The notes under the pieces: generated by a model
Seen by the model: the letters and a program-made list of their open reading frames with translations, nothing else
Database searches by the model: none
What the model was told of the DNA's origin: nothing
Assembly: GCA_036564245.1 (NCBI GenBank)
Contig: DATCKU010000108.1
Coordinates: 56,218 to 120,217, forward strand
DNA: 64,000 nucleotides
DNA from: Thermasporomyces sp036564245
Lineage (GTDB): Bacteria; Actinomycetota; Actinomycetes; Propionibacteriales; Actinopolymorphaceae
Reading direction: 5' to 3'
Part shown: piece after piece, positions 36,040-45,307 of the stretch
Layout of the letters: each line of letters begins with the position of its first letter
Position numbering within the stretch: the first letter of the stretch is position 1
Translations under genes and position numbers: made by a program

Positions 36040-36133
36040 CGTACCTCTTCAAACGACATCGCCGAAGTGTCCGGATCGCCGAGGTGGCCGGGCCGGCGGT
36101 GATACGCGACCGAACGACTCGAGGAGGGTCCTC

Positions 36134-36787
36134 ATCGCAACAGAGCTTCGCGTCAACGAGCGGATTCGGGTTCCCGAAGTCCGGCTTGTTGGGCCGAATG
36201 GTGAGCAGGTCGGCATCGTGCGCATCGAGGATGCGCTGCGCCTTGCCCAGGAGGCCGATCTCGATCTCGTCGAGGTGGCTCCGACGGCTCGGCCGCCGGT
36301 CTGCAAGCTCATGGACTTCGGGAAGTACAAGTACGAGACCGCTCAGAAGGCCAGGGAAGCTCGGCGTCACCAGGCCCAGACCCAGATGAAGGAGATGAAG
36401 CTCCGGCCGAAGATCGACCAGCACGACTACGAGACCAAGAAGGGTCACGTGGCGCGCTTTCTTCGGCAGGGGGACAAGGTCCGGGTCACGATCATGTTCC
36501 GGGGTCGGGAGCAGTCCCGACCGGAGCTGGGGTTCCGGCTCCTGCAACGGCTGGCCGAGGATGTCGCCGACCTCGGATACGTCGAGTCCCAACCCCGACA
36601 GGACGGCCGTAACATGATCATGGTCGTCACGCCGCACAAGCGGAAGGCGGAGGCCCGTGCCGAGATCGAGGCTGAGAAGGCACGGCGTGCTGCCGAGCGC
36701 GCGGCGGAGCGGGAAGCCGAACGCGCACGTCGAGCGCCGCAGCAGGCGCGACGGGAGCGCGCACAGCAAGCCGCTGACATCGAGTAA
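36134..36787 (+). CDS. infC: Translation initiation factor IF-3, ATC start codon
   Basis: Initiation factor that binds the 30S subunit, prevents 50S joining and proofreads the start codon; 217 aa. The sequence ATELRVNERIRVPEV...GEQVGIVRIEDALRLAQEADLDLVEVAP is the conserved N-domain, and RPKIDQHDYETKKGHV with VTIMFRGREQSRPELG is the C-domain. The conserved protein begins at an ATC codon (36134) with GAGGAGG 6 nt upstream; the next in-frame GTG (36218) would delete 28 conserved residues. A rare start codon is characteristic of infC and lets IF-3 regulate its own translation. The C-terminal 45 residues are a charged, Ala/Arg/Glu-rich tail. Confidence 0.95.
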   Translation: MATELRVNERIRVPEVRLVGPNGEQVGIVRIEDALRLAQEADLDLVEVAPTARPPVCKLMDFGKYKYETAQKAREARRHQAQTQMKEMKLRPKIDQHDYETKKGHVARFLRQGDKVRVTIMFRGREQSRPELGFRLLQRLAEDVADLGYVESQPRQDGRNMIMVVTPHKRKAEARAEIEAEKARRAAERAAEREAERARRAPQQARRERAQQAADIE

Positions 36788-36900
36788 GCACCGAGCAAGT
36801 ACCAAGAAACCACACGCGTCAGATACGTCCGCCGCCAGGCCCGGGGCGCCCGACCCCGGGCCGGCACGTGCGGTGGACCGGGTCGAGCCGAGGGACGACT

Positions 36901-37095
36901 ATGCCGAAGATGAAGACCCACAGTGGGGCAAAGAAGCGCTTCCACGTCACGGGCACTGGAAGGCTCATGCACAAGCGCGGCGGCCGGGGCGCGAAGCTTG
37001 AGAAGAAGCCGTCGAAGGTGATGCGCCGGCTGGCCCCCGAGGTCGAGACCGCCGCCCCCGACAAGAAGAAGATCAGGAAGCTGCTCGTCCGCTGA
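36901..37095 (+). CDS. rpmI: 50S ribosomal protein L35
   Basis: A 64-aa basic ribosomal protein with the L35 pattern PKMKTHSGAKKRFHVTGTGRL followed by a lysine/arginine-rich body (KRGGRGAKLEKKPSK) and a C-terminal KKKIRKLLVR. The size is typical. ATG 36901 has a purine-rich GAGGGA upstream. Second gene of the infC-rpmI-rplT operon, between IF-3 and L20. Confidence 0.97.
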   Translation: MPKMKTHSGAKKRFHVTGTGRLMHKRGGRGAKLEKKPSKVMRRLAPEVETAAPDKKKIRKLLVR

Positions 37096-37143
37096 CGAGG
37101 TCAGCGCGCGATCAAGCAGCCCGTTGGAGCAAGGAGTACGCCA

Positions 37144-37566
37144 GTGGCACGCGTGAAGCGGGCGATCAACGCCCACAAGAAGCGTCGCGAGATCCTCAAG
37201 CAGGCCAAGGGATACCGCGGCCAGCGTTCGCGCCTCTACCGCAAGGCAAAAGAGCAGGTCACCCACTCGCTTGTCTACGCCTACCGCGACCGCAAGGCGC
37301 GCAAGGGTGACTTCCGTCGGCTGTGGATCACACGGATCAACGCGGCCGCCCGGCAGAACGGCATGACCTACAACCGCTTCGTGCAGGGCCTCAAGGCCGC
37401 CGGCGTCGAGGTCGACCGGAAGATCCTCGCCGATCTGGCTGTGAGAGACGCCACGGCATTCGCCGCACTCGTCGAGGTAGCCCGCAACGCGCTGCCGGCC
37501 ACCTCGAACGGATCTGAGGCAGCCGGGGCAGAGGGCGGTTCGGCCAAGTCACACGCCGCCGCCTGA
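37144..37566 (+). CDS. rplT: 50S ribosomal protein L20
   Basis: A 140-aa early-assembly ribosomal protein. The L20 core is clear: ARVKRAINAHKKRREILKQAKGYRG, then RSRLYRKAKEQV, THSLVYAYRDRKARKGDFRRLWI and INAAARQNGMTYNRFVQGLKAAGVE. The last roughly 20 residues (after ARNALPAT) are a Gly/Ala/Ser-rich tail making it a little longer than the usual 115-128 aa. The start is GTG 37144 with AAGGAG upstream. L20 is the known autogenous repressor of this operon in other bacteria, relevant to the leader terminator upstream. Confidence 0.97.
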   Translation: MARVKRAINAHKKRREILKQAKGYRGQRSRLYRKAKEQVTHSLVYAYRDRKARKGDFRRLWITRINAAARQNGMTYNRFVQGLKAAGVEVDRKILADLAVRDATAFAALVEVARNALPATSNGSEAAGAEGGSAKSHAAA

Positions 37567-37600
37567 GACGGTCCGCACGAGCACGGGCGGTTGTGCGATC

Positions 37601-38434
37601 GTGACGCCAGTGGCCGGTCCCGAGTGCACCGATCCACGCGCTGCTCGGGTCGTGGCTGCACGTCGGCTCGTCAAGCGATCGTTTCGCACCAGGGGGAGGC
37701 AGTTCCTCGCCGAAGGGCCCCAGGCGGTCGGTGAAGCGCTCACGGTGCCGGGCGTGGTCCGTGAGCTCTTCGCCACGGGGCACGGTGCTCAGCGACATGC
37801 GGAGCTACTCGATGCGGCCGAGCGAGCCGGCGTTCCGATCCGCCTGGTGTCGGGCGAAGTCTTCGACACCATGGCGCAGACCGTCACCCCCCAGGGCGTG
37901 CTGGCGGTGTGTTGCTTCGTCGACGTCGCGTACGAGGAGGTCGTGGCGTCGAAGCCCCGGCTCGTGGCCGTACTTGCACAAGTACGCGATCCGGGCAATG
38001 CCGGCACGGTGCTGCGGTGCGCCGACGCGGCCGGCGCCGATGCCGTGTTGTTCACCGACGCGTCGGTCGACGTCTACAACCCCAAGTGCGTCAGGGCATC
38101 GGCGGGCAGTCTCTTCCACCTTCCGGTGGCGGTCGGAGTGCCGGCGTCGGAAGGCGTAGCGGCGTTGCGAGCGCACGATGTGACGGTCCTGGCGGCCGAC
38201 GGCCAGGGCGACATCGATCTCGAGAGCGCAGAGGAGCAGGGCCTGCTGAGCCGCCCCACGGCGTGGATCTTCGGCAACGAGGCCTGGGGCTTGCCGGTCG
38301 GGACCCGTGACCTCGCCGATGCGGTGGTACGGGTTCCGATCTACGGCAAGGCGCAGAGCCTGAACCTCGCGACAGCCGCGGCCGTCTGTCTCTACGCGTC
38401 GGCCCGTGCGCAGCGTGCGGAGCGCCGCTCCTAG
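37601..38434 (+). CDS. TrmH/SpoU family RNA 2'-O-methyltransferase
   Basis: A 277-aa SPOUT-class methyltransferase, expected to methylate a ribose 2'-OH in rRNA or tRNA with SAM as donor. The N-terminal substrate-binding domain (FRTRGRQFLAEGPQAVGEAL) precedes the knotted SAM-binding domain with VLAQVRDPGNAGTVLRCADA, IFGNEAWGLP and VPIYGKAQSLNLATAAAVCLY, the three SpoU motifs. The exact RNA target is not clear; many actinobacterial genomes place this gene between rplT and pheS. GTG 37601 is the likely start. It lies 34 nt after rplT and may be cotranscribed. Confidence 0.92.
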   Translation: MTPVAGPECTDPRAARVVAARRLVKRSFRTRGRQFLAEGPQAVGEALTVPGVVRELFATGHGAQRHAELLDAAERAGVPIRLVSGEVFDTMAQTVTPQGVLAVCCFVDVAYEEVVASKPRLVAVLAQVRDPGNAGTVLRCADAAGADAVLFTDASVDVYNPKCVRASAGSLFHLPVAVGVPASEGVAALRAHDVTVLAADGQGDIDLESAEEQGLLSRPTAWIFGNEAWGLPVGTRDLADAVVRVPIYGKAQSLNLATAAAVCLYASARAQRAERRS

Positions 38435-38492
38435 ACTTCCCGCGTACGGCCTGTGCCGTACGAAGACCCGACGATGGGACGACCCGAGCACG

Positions 38493-39617
38493 ATGCCCAC
38501 CAACCACGACTCGTCGGCTTTGACCGACTCGAAGCTTTCCGAGGATTCGCCGCTGCATCCTGACCGGGTGAACCGGATGCGGGACGAGGCGATCGCCGCC
38601 ATCACCGCGGCGAAGGATCTCGAGGAGCTGCGCGCTGCCCGGCTCGCGCACGCCGGCGACCGGAGCCCACTGGCGCTGGCCAACCGGCAGATCGGCCAGC
38701 TACCACCCGAGGAACGCAAGGACGCCGGCATGCGGCTCGGTGCCGCACGCCGGGCGGTGTCCGAGGCACTCGCTGCGCGCCAGAGCCAGCTGGCGGCCGA
38801 GCACGAGGCGCGGATCCTCCGCGAGGAGACGGTCGACGTCACCTTGCCATGGGACATCGAGCCACGCGGCGCGAGGCATCCGCTGACCACGATCCAGGAA
38901 CGCATCAGCGACGTCTTCGTGGCCATGGGCTGGGAGGTGGTCGAAGGTCCGGAGGTCGAGGCGGAGTGGCTGAACTTCGACGCGCTCAACATCCCACCGG
39001 ATCACCCGGCACGCACCACGATGGACACGTTCTTCCTCGAGCCGGAGCACGCAGGGGTCGTGCTTCGCACGCACACGTCGCCGGGTCAGGCGCGGACGAT
39101 GCTCAGTCGCAAACCGCCCATCTACATCGTGTGCCCTGGTCGCACCTACCGCACTGACGAGCTCGACGCCACCCACACGCCGGTCTTCCATCAGGTGGAG
39201 GGCCTCGTGGTGGACGAGGGCATCACGATGGCGCACTTGAAGGGCACGCTCGACCATTTCGCGCAGGAGATGTTCGGTTCGGGCATCAAGACCCGGCTCC
39301 GCCCGTCGTACTTCCCGTTCACCGAGCCCAGCGCGGAGCTGGACTTGCAGTGCTTCGTGTGCCGCGGCGCTTCGGTGGGCAACCCCGACCGCCCCTGCCG
39401 GACCTGCTCGAGCGAGGGCTGGATCGAGTGGGGTGGCTGCGGCGTCGTGAATCCGCGCGTACTCATCGCGTGCGGCGTCGACACCGAGAAGTACTCAGGT
39501 TTCGCGTTCGGGATGGGATTGGAACGCACCCTCATGTTCCGCCACGGCATCGAAGACATGCGCGACATGGTCGAAGGTGACGTGCGCTTCACGCAGGCGT
39601 TCGGGTGGGAGGCCTGA
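38493..39617 (+). CDS. pheS: Phenylalanyl-tRNA synthetase alpha subunit
   Basis: Catalytic subunit of the alpha2beta2 class II synthetase charging tRNA-Phe; 374 aa. An N-terminal coiled coil is followed by motif-containing segments ISDVFVAMGWEVVEGPEVE, RTHTSPGQARTML, VFHQVEGLVVDEG and motif 3 GFAFGMGLERTLMFRHGI. Between motifs 2 and 3 a small CxxC...CxxC insert (CFVC...CRTC) is present, probably a zinc knuckle. ATG 38493 is chosen; no strong ribosome-binding site is visible. The stop TGA overlaps the pheT ATG by one base (TGATG), coupling expression of the two subunits. Confidence 0.96.
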   Translation: MPTNHDSSALTDSKLSEDSPLHPDRVNRMRDEAIAAITAAKDLEELRAARLAHAGDRSPLALANRQIGQLPPEERKDAGMRLGAARRAVSEALAARQSQLAAEHEARILREETVDVTLPWDIEPRGARHPLTTIQERISDVFVAMGWEVVEGPEVEAEWLNFDALNIPPDHPARTTMDTFFLEPEHAGVVLRTHTSPGQARTMLSRKPPIYIVCPGRTYRTDELDATHTPVFHQVEGLVVDEGITMAHLKGTLDHFAQEMFGSGIKTRLRPSYFPFTEPSAELDLQCFVCRGASVGNPDRPCRTCSSEGWIEWGGCGVVNPRVLIACGVDTEKYSGFAFGMGLERTLMFRHGIEDMRDMVEGDVRFTQAFGWEA

Positions 39618-42091
39618 TGCTGGTCCCGGTCTCGTGGTTGCGAGAGATCGTCGCGCTGCCCGATTCGGTGACGTCGCGGGAGATCGCCGAGCGGCTGGTT
39701 CGTGCCGGGCTCGAGGTCGAGACGGTCGACGAGGTGGGCGCGGACGTGAGCGGCCCGTTGGTGGTCGGCCGAGTGCTTTCGTACGAAACCGAAACGCACT
39801 CCAACGGGAAGACGATTCGCTGGTGCCAGGTCGACGTCGGCGAGGGCCAGCCTCGCGGCATCGTCTGCGGTGCTCACAACTTCGCGGTGGGCGACCTGGT
39901 TGTGGTGGCGCTACCGGGGACGGTGCTTCCCGGTGGGTTCAAGATCACAGCTCGGCGGACGTACGGGCACATCTCCGACGGCATGATCTGCTCGGAGCGC
40001 GAGCTTGGCATCGGTGACGACCACGCGGGGATCCTGGTGCTCGCACCCGGTGAAGGGACGCCTGGCGAGGATGCGCCGCAGATCCTCAAGCTGCGTGACG
40101 ACGTGCTGGACATCGCGGTCACACCGGATCGCGGCTACACGATGTCGATGCGTGGCGTCGCGCGCGAGGTGGCGACAGCCTTCGACCTGCCCTTCGTCGA
40201 TCCTGTCACGGACACCTTAAGAGAGCCTGCGGACTCGGGTTACCCGGTGCGCGTGGAGGACCCGGTCGGATGTCCGTCGTTCGCGGCCGTGACCGTGGTC
40301 GGCGTGGACCCCAGTGCGGTGAGCCCGCGCTGGTTGAAGCGCCGCTTGCAGCTTGCCGGCATGCGGCCGATTTCGCTCGGCGTCGACGTCACGAACTACG
40401 TCATGCTCGAGCTGGGGCAGCCGATCCACGGATATGATCGCGCTCTGCTGCGTGGGCCCATCGTGGTGCGCCGAGCCGAGCCGGGGGAGAAGCTGCAGAC
40501 CCTCGACGGTGTCACGCGGGTGCTGGATCCGGACGACATCGTCATCACCGACGACTCCGGGCCGATCGGTCTGGCGGGCGTCATGGGTGGCGCCACCACC
40601 GAGTTGTCGGATCGCACGACCGACATCGTGGTCGAGGCGGCGTACTGGGACCCGATGACCATCGCGCGCACGTCACGCCGCCACAAGCTGTCGACGGAGG
40701 CGTCCAAGCGGTTCGAACGTGGTGTGGACTCGCAGCTGCAAGGCTTCGCCGCTCGTCGGGTCGCGGAGCTGCTCGTGGAGCTCGGTGGCGGACGCATCGA
40801 GGAAGGGTCGACGCTCGTCGGTGTGATGCCCGACCGCGAACCGGTGCGGATCCCGGCGAACCACGCGGGCCGGGTGGCGGGTTACGACATCCCGGTCGAG
40901 CGCAGCGTCCGGCGGCTCGAAGACGTCGGATGCCGGGTGTCGGTTGCCGACGGCACGCTCACCGTGGTGCCGCCATCCTGGCGGCCGGACCTTCGGGATC
41001 CCAACGACTTCGCCGAAGAGGTCATCCGCCTGGAGGGCTACGAGGCAGTGCCGAGTGTGCTCCCCGTGGCGCCACCAGGGCGTGGACTCACGCCAGACCA
41101 GCGACTGCGCCGGCTGGTCGGTCGTGTGTTGGCCGGTGCGGGGTACACGGAGGTGCTGGCCTATCCGTTCGTCGGTCCGGCCGACTTCGACCGGATGCGG
41201 GTGCCGGCCGACGACCCGCGGCGACGGGCGGCCCGGATCGCCAACCCTCTGTCAGAGGAAGAGCCCCTGCTGCGGACGACGTTGCTGCCAGGGCTGCTCG
41301 CCACGGCACGGCGGAATGTCGGGCGGGGGATGACCGACCTCGCGTTGTTCGAGATGGGCGCCGTCTTCCTGCCGAAGGACGGGGCGCCGGCGGCACCCCG
41401 GCTGCCGGTGGACCACCGCCCGAGCGACGACGAAGTGGCGGCGCTGGACGCCGCGCTGCCCGACCAGCCTCGTCGGGTCGCCGTCTTGTTGTGCGGTGAA
41501 CGGCAGGCCTCCGGCTGGTGGGGGCAGGGGCGGCAGGCGAGCTGGGCGGACGCCGTGGCGGCGGCGCGTCTCGTGGCCGACGCCGCAGGCGTTGCGCTGG
41601 AGCTTCGTGCGGCCGATTACGCCCCCTGGCATCCCGGCCGGTGCGCTGCCTGCTATGTGGATGGGCGACTGGTGGGCCACGCCGGTGAGCTGCACCCGAA
41701 GGTGGTCGAGGCGTACGGTCTACCCGCACGCGCGAGCGCGATGGAGCTCGATCTCTCGCTGCTCGGGATGCGGACGAGCCCGGTGCGTGCGCCCCGTGTC
41801 TCGCCGTATCCGCCGGCGAAGGAAGACGTGGCACTGATCGTGAAGTCGGACGTGAGCGCCGCCGACGTCGAGGCGGCCCTGCGGGAGGGCGCCGGCGAGC
41901 TGCTCGAGTCGGTACGGCTGTTCGACGTCTACACCGGCGCACAGCTCGAGCCCGGAACGAAGTCGCTGGCATTTGCCCTGCGCTTCCGCGCCCCTGACCG
42001 GACGCTGACCGACGCGGAGGTCGGTGCCGCCAAGCGCGCCGCGGTCGAGGAGGCGGCGCGGCGTACCGGCGCCGTCCAACGCGGCGCCTAG
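39617..42091 (+). CDS. pheT: Phenylalanyl-tRNA synthetase beta subunit
   Basis: An 824-aa partner of PheS. N-terminal MLVPVSWLREIVALPDS, a tRNA-binding OB domain at about residues 40-150 (HSNGKTIRWCQVDVGEG and IVCGAHNFAVGDLVVVALPG), the B3/B4 editing domain, B5, the inactive catalytic-like core, and the C-terminal anticodon-binding FDX-ACB domain (SPYPPAKEDVALIVKSDV to the end). The length is normal. ATG 39617 has GGGAGG 4 nt upstream and overlaps the pheS stop. Confidence 0.97.
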   Translation: MLVPVSWLREIVALPDSVTSREIAERLVRAGLEVETVDEVGADVSGPLVVGRVLSYETETHSNGKTIRWCQVDVGEGQPRGIVCGAHNFAVGDLVVVALPGTVLPGGFKITARRTYGHISDGMICSERELGIGDDHAGILVLAPGEGTPGEDAPQILKLRDDVLDIAVTPDRGYTMSMRGVAREVATAFDLPFVDPVTDTLREPADSGYPVRVEDPVGCPSFAAVTVVGVDPSAVSPRWLKRRLQLAGMRPISLGVDVTNYVMLELGQPIHGYDRALLRGPIVVRRAEPGEKLQTLDGVTRVLDPDDIVITDDSGPIGLAGVMGGATTELSDRTTDIVVEAAYWDPMTIARTSRRHKLSTEASKRFERGVDSQLQGFAARRVAELLVELGGGRIEEGSTLVGVMPDREPVRIPANHAGRVAGYDIPVERSVRRLEDVGCRVSVADGTLTVVPPSWRPDLRDPNDFAEEVIRLEGYEAVPSVLPVAPPGRGLTPDQRLRRLVGRVLAGAGYTEVLAYPFVGPADFDRMRVPADDPRRRAARIANPLSEEEPLLRTTLLPGLLATARRNVGRGMTDLALFEMGAVFLPKDGAPAAPRLPVDHRPSDDEVAALDAALPDQPRRVAVLLCGERQASGWWGQGRQASWADAVAAARLVADAAGVALELRAADYAPWHPGRCAACYVDGRLVGHAGELHPKVVEAYGLPARASAMELDLSLLGMRTSPVRAPRVSPYPPAKEDVALIVKSDVSAADVEAALREGAGELLESVRLFDVYTGAQLEPGTKSLAFALRFRAPDRTLTDAEVGAAKRAAVEEAARRTGAVQRGA

Positions 42092-42129
42092 CGGGCGTCT
42101 TCTCGTCGGGACACCCTGCCCGATGCCCA

Positions 42130-42148
42130 CCACCGACCGAGCCGGTGG
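42130..42148 (+). terminator. Weak hairpin after pheT
   Basis: CCACCG/CGGTGG forms a 6-bp stem with a 7-nt loop 38 nt after the pheT stop, followed by CATTTCG rather than a T run. It may end or stabilise the pheST transcript; low confidence. Confidence 0.3.
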
Positions 42149-42290
42149 CATTTCGTCGTGCCTATGAGCCGGTTTTGCTGAACCGTCGGTGGCGAAATGT
42201 GCTTTCACCTTCAATGAGAGAAGCTCGGTCGTCGCTCTCGACCTGGCTTTCGGTCCACTCTCGTCGCGAGCACAAGGTTGTTTGAGGAAA

Positions 42291-43874
42291 ATGCGGATTA
42301 CCTCGATTGGGCATGCGGGCTTTTTCGTCGAGACCCGAGGCGGAACGATTCTGTGCGATCCGTGGGTGAATCCGGCCTACTTCGCGTCGTGGTTCCCATT
42401 TCCAGACAACAGTGGCCTGGACTGGGAGGCGTATCGAAATCCGGACTATCTGTACGTGTCGCATCTGCATCACGACCACTTCGATCCTGAGTTCCTGCGG
42501 ACCGGTGTGTCGAAGCAGGCGACGGTGCTGCTGCCTGCGTACCAGACCAACGACCTCGAGAACGCGTTGCGAGAGTTGGGTTTCAACAGCTTCGTCCGAG
42601 TGCCGAACGCCAAACCGCTCACGCTCGACGGCGGTCTACGGATCATGATCATGGCACTGGTCTCGCCGAGCGACGGACCGATCGGAGACTCCTCGCTCTC
42701 GATCGACGACGGAACCGGATGCATACTCAACCAAAATGACGCCAAGCCGGTGGACTTGGATCCGCTTCGCGAATTTGGCGTCTATGACATCCACTTCTTG
42801 CAGTTCTCCGGCGCGAACTGGTGGCCGATGGTCTACGAGCTTCCGGAGTCGGCAAAAATGGCATTCGGCCGCAGTAAACGGGAAAACGGTCTGGCGCGAG
42901 CCTATCGATATGTACGCGAGATCGATGCACGCTATGTCGTCCCGTCGGCAGGCCCAGCTGCCTTCTTGGACGACGAGCTGATCGGGTACAACGACGTCGA
43001 CAAGGACCCGGCGAATCCGTTCCCTGACCACACGGTGTTCCTGGAGTACCTGCGAGAGCATGGGCACGACAACGGGATGCTGATGGTGCCCGGCAGCACG
43101 GTGGAGGTGGACGGTGGTCGTGTGGCACTTCGCCATCCGCCGGATGAACCGTTCGCGCCGTACCTTGACAAGCGGCTGTATCTGCAGGCCTACGCCGAGC
43201 GTGTCCGGCTGCGGCTGGAGAAGGAGAAGCGGGCGTGGCCGGCGCCGCAGGTCGACATCTTCTCGTCGGTGAAGCAGCGTTTCGAGCCGCTGCTGCGGAT
43301 GGCCAGCACGATCTGCACCGGCGTCGGCGCACAGCTTCTGCTCGACATCACCGACAAGACGCGGAGCGAGCGCATCGTCGTCGACTTCATCGATCGGGAG
43401 GTCCGCCGCTGGGACGGCGAGAAGTGCCGGTACCGCTTCTCGATCGAGCGGCCGCTCGTGGAACGGCTCATCGCGGATAACGAGCAGGACTGGGTGAACA
43501 GTCTGTTCTTGTCCATGCGGTTCCGGGCGGCGCGGATCGGCCCGTACAACGAGTTCGTCTACACGTTCTTCAAGTGCCTGTCACCTGAGCGGATGGCGTA
43601 CGCCGAGCGCTGGTACGCCGAGCAGGAGGACACGTTCGAGGAGATCCGGTTGGGCGACTGGATGGTGCAGCGCAAGTGCCCGCATCGCCAGGCGGACCTC
43701 AGCCATTTCGGCGAGATCAACGGTGATCGGTTGCGGTGTTCGATGCACGGGTACGAGTTCGACCTGCCGAGTGGCCGTTGTCTCACAGCGAGTGACCGTC
43801 CGATCCGAGCACGACGCGTGACCGAGCAGGACGAACCCCAGCCCGAGCCGCAGCATGAAGTCCCAGAGGACTGA
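42291..43874 (+). CDS. Metallo-beta-lactamase fold / Rieske [2Fe-2S] fusion protein
   Basis: A 527-aa cytoplasmic protein. Residues 1-250 have a metallo-beta-lactamase fold with ITSIGHAGFFVETRGG, CDPW, and VSHLHHDHFDP (H-x-H-x-D-H). A middle region of 200 residues with no motif I recognise follows. Near the C-terminus is a Rieske cluster site: CPHRQADLSHF...LRCSMHGYEFD (C-x-H and C-x2-H pairs). The combination recalls UlaG-like hydrolases and CMP-sialic-acid-hydroxylase-type proteins, but no activity can be assigned. ATG 42291 is chosen, with TGAGGA upstream; the longer open frame from 42189 is lower in G+C and unsupported. Monocistronic. Confidence 0.85.
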   Translation: MRITSIGHAGFFVETRGGTILCDPWVNPAYFASWFPFPDNSGLDWEAYRNPDYLYVSHLHHDHFDPEFLRTGVSKQATVLLPAYQTNDLENALRELGFNSFVRVPNAKPLTLDGGLRIMIMALVSPSDGPIGDSSLSIDDGTGCILNQNDAKPVDLDPLREFGVYDIHFLQFSGANWWPMVYELPESAKMAFGRSKRENGLARAYRYVREIDARYVVPSAGPAAFLDDELIGYNDVDKDPANPFPDHTVFLEYLREHGHDNGMLMVPGSTVEVDGGRVALRHPPDEPFAPYLDKRLYLQAYAERVRLRLEKEKRAWPAPQVDIFSSVKQRFEPLLRMASTICTGVGAQLLLDITDKTRSERIVVDFIDREVRRWDGEKCRYRFSIERPLVERLIADNEQDWVNSLFLSMRFRAARIGPYNEFVYTFFKCLSPERMAYAERWYAEQEDTFEEIRLGDWMVQRKCPHRQADLSHFGEINGDRLRCSMHGYEFDLPSGRCLTASDRPIRARRVTEQDEPQPEPQHEVPED

Positions 43875-43910
43875 GGCTTCAGAGCCTGCCAGCGGACCTG
43901 ATCGGTCCCA

Positions 43911-44438
43911 TCACGGTCCGGAGCGGTGCAGGCTGTCGGCCGCGTGCCGCATCAGGCCGGGCAGCCTCTCGTCGTAGAGCTCCGCGCTCGCGGCGAGCTC
44001 GTCGGCGTACCACCATCGGTAGGCAGTCGTCGTCGCCTTCTCGATCGCATCGAGTCCGTCCAACGACACCGGCACGTCACCGACCCGTACGGCGAAGAAC
44101 ACCTGGTCCTGAACGATCCGGAAGCCGTCCCAGGCGAACTCGACCGTGCTGGATCCGAACGGCTCTCCTAGTGCGTCGGGCGTGACGACGATGCCGGTCT
44201 CCTCGCGGAGCTCACGGCAGGCGGCCTCGCGAGGGGTCTCGTGGGGAGCGATGGCGCCGCCGACCGTGAACCAGAAGAGTCGATGCGGTCGTGCCGGCTC
44301 GAAGCCGCGCAGCAGAAGGATCCGACCGTGGTCGTCGACCGGGAGGACTCGGCTCGTCGTGCGCTCGATGGTCACCCGCGCGCCGCGTGGGCGGCGCGGG
44401 TTCTCGGCACGGCTTGACGGAGAAGGCACGGTGACCAC
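43911..44438 (-). CDS. NUDIX hydrolase
   Basis: A 175-aa pyrophosphohydrolase. The NUDIX box GGAIAPHETPREAACRELREETGI fits G-x5-E-x7-REUXEEXGU with all catalytic glutamates. The substrate is unknown; RLFWFTVGGA and the following strand pattern resemble ADP-ribose or nucleotide-cleaving members. The N-terminal 20 residues are Pro/Arg/Ser-rich, and a GTG at 44375 (giving VTIERTTSR as the N-terminus) is an alternative start; neither site has a strong ribosome-binding sequence. Divergent from the M50 peptidase gene. Confidence 0.87.
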   Translation of the reverse strand: MVTVPSPSSRAENPRRPRGARVTIERTTSRVLPVDDHGRILLLRGFEPARPHRLFWFTVGGAIAPHETPREAACRELREETGIVVTPDALGEPFGSSTVEFAWDGFRIVQDQVFFAVRVGDVPVSLDGLDAIEKATTTAYRWWYADELAASAELYDERLPGLMRHAADSLHRSGP

Positions 44439-44563
44439 GGTAATACCGCGCCTCGTGTGTGAGGCTTGCTCGCCAGATCGCTGCAGTAGGTTTGGTGCCC
44501 GACGTCTTGCCGGGCCCCCGCTTCGGTCTCACGGTGGGCCCGTCGGGTCTTGCGGAGGTGTCC

Positions 44564-45307
44564 ATGCCGGAGCTCGAGCGGTTGTGGGCCGAGGTGACGG
44601 GCGTCCAGCCGCAACCTGCCGTCGCCGTCGTGCTCATCTGCGCGGCCGCAGGGTTCGCCGCCGTGGCGATCACCGAGATCTGGCGTTGGTCACGTCACGT
44701 CGTCACGATCGCTCACGAGGGTGGGCATGCCCTGGTCGCCGTGCTGGTGGGCCGCCGGCTGAGCGGTATCCGGCTGCATTCGGACACCTCGGGGGTCACG
44801 ATCTCGCGAGGCAAGCCGACCGGTCCCGGTATGGTCGCCACGACCATGGCCGGCTACGTTGCACCTCCGGTCATAGGTGTCGGCTACTCGGCCATGCTCG
44901 CGAACGGCCGAATCGTCGCCATCCTCTGGATCAGCATCGTCGCCCTCCTCGCCATGCTGATCGTCGTCCGCAACGCCTACGGCGCCCTCACCCTCGTCAC
45001 GACGGCGGTGGCGATCTTCGTGGTCTCGTGGTTCGCCCCGGCACCGCTCCAGGCCGCGGTCGCGTACTCGTTCACCTGGTTCCTGCTCTTCGCCGGGATC
45101 CGTCCGGTCGTCGAGCTGCAACGCAAGCGAGCCCGCAGGATGGCCCGCGACTCCGACGCCGACCAGCTTGCCCGCCTGACCCGCCTGCCTGGGCTCGTGT
45201 GGGTGATGGTCTTCGGGCTGGTCTCGCTCGGCGCGCTGGTGCTCGGTGCTCGATGGCTGCTGCCGTGGCAGGACTTGCCGTTACTTGAGATCACGACTGC
45301 CGGCTAG
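44564..45307 (+). CDS. M50-family membrane metallopeptidase
   Basis: A 247-aa integral membrane protein with at least five hydrophobic segments (for example VAVVLICAAAGFAAVAI, IVAILWISIVALLAMLIVV and AAVAYSFTWFLLFAGI). The zinc-protease motif HEGGHALVAVLVGRR (HExxH) lies near residue 53 in the first part of the chain, and GYVAPPVIGVGYSAML follows in the region expected for the third ligand. It belongs with the small M50B-like proteins of actinobacteria; the substrate is unknown, and no PDZ domain is present. ATG 44564 is favoured by GGAGG 5 nt upstream over a longer frame from 44459. Confidence 0.85.
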   Translation: MPELERLWAEVTGVQPQPAVAVVLICAAAGFAAVAITEIWRWSRHVVTIAHEGGHALVAVLVGRRLSGIRLHSDTSGVTISRGKPTGPGMVATTMAGYVAPPVIGVGYSAMLANGRIVAILWISIVALLAMLIVVRNAYGALTLVTTAVAIFVVSWFAPAPLQAAVAYSFTWFLLFAGIRPVVELQRKRARRMARDSDADQLARLTRLPGLVWVMVFGLVSLGALVLGARWLLPWQDLPLLEITTAG

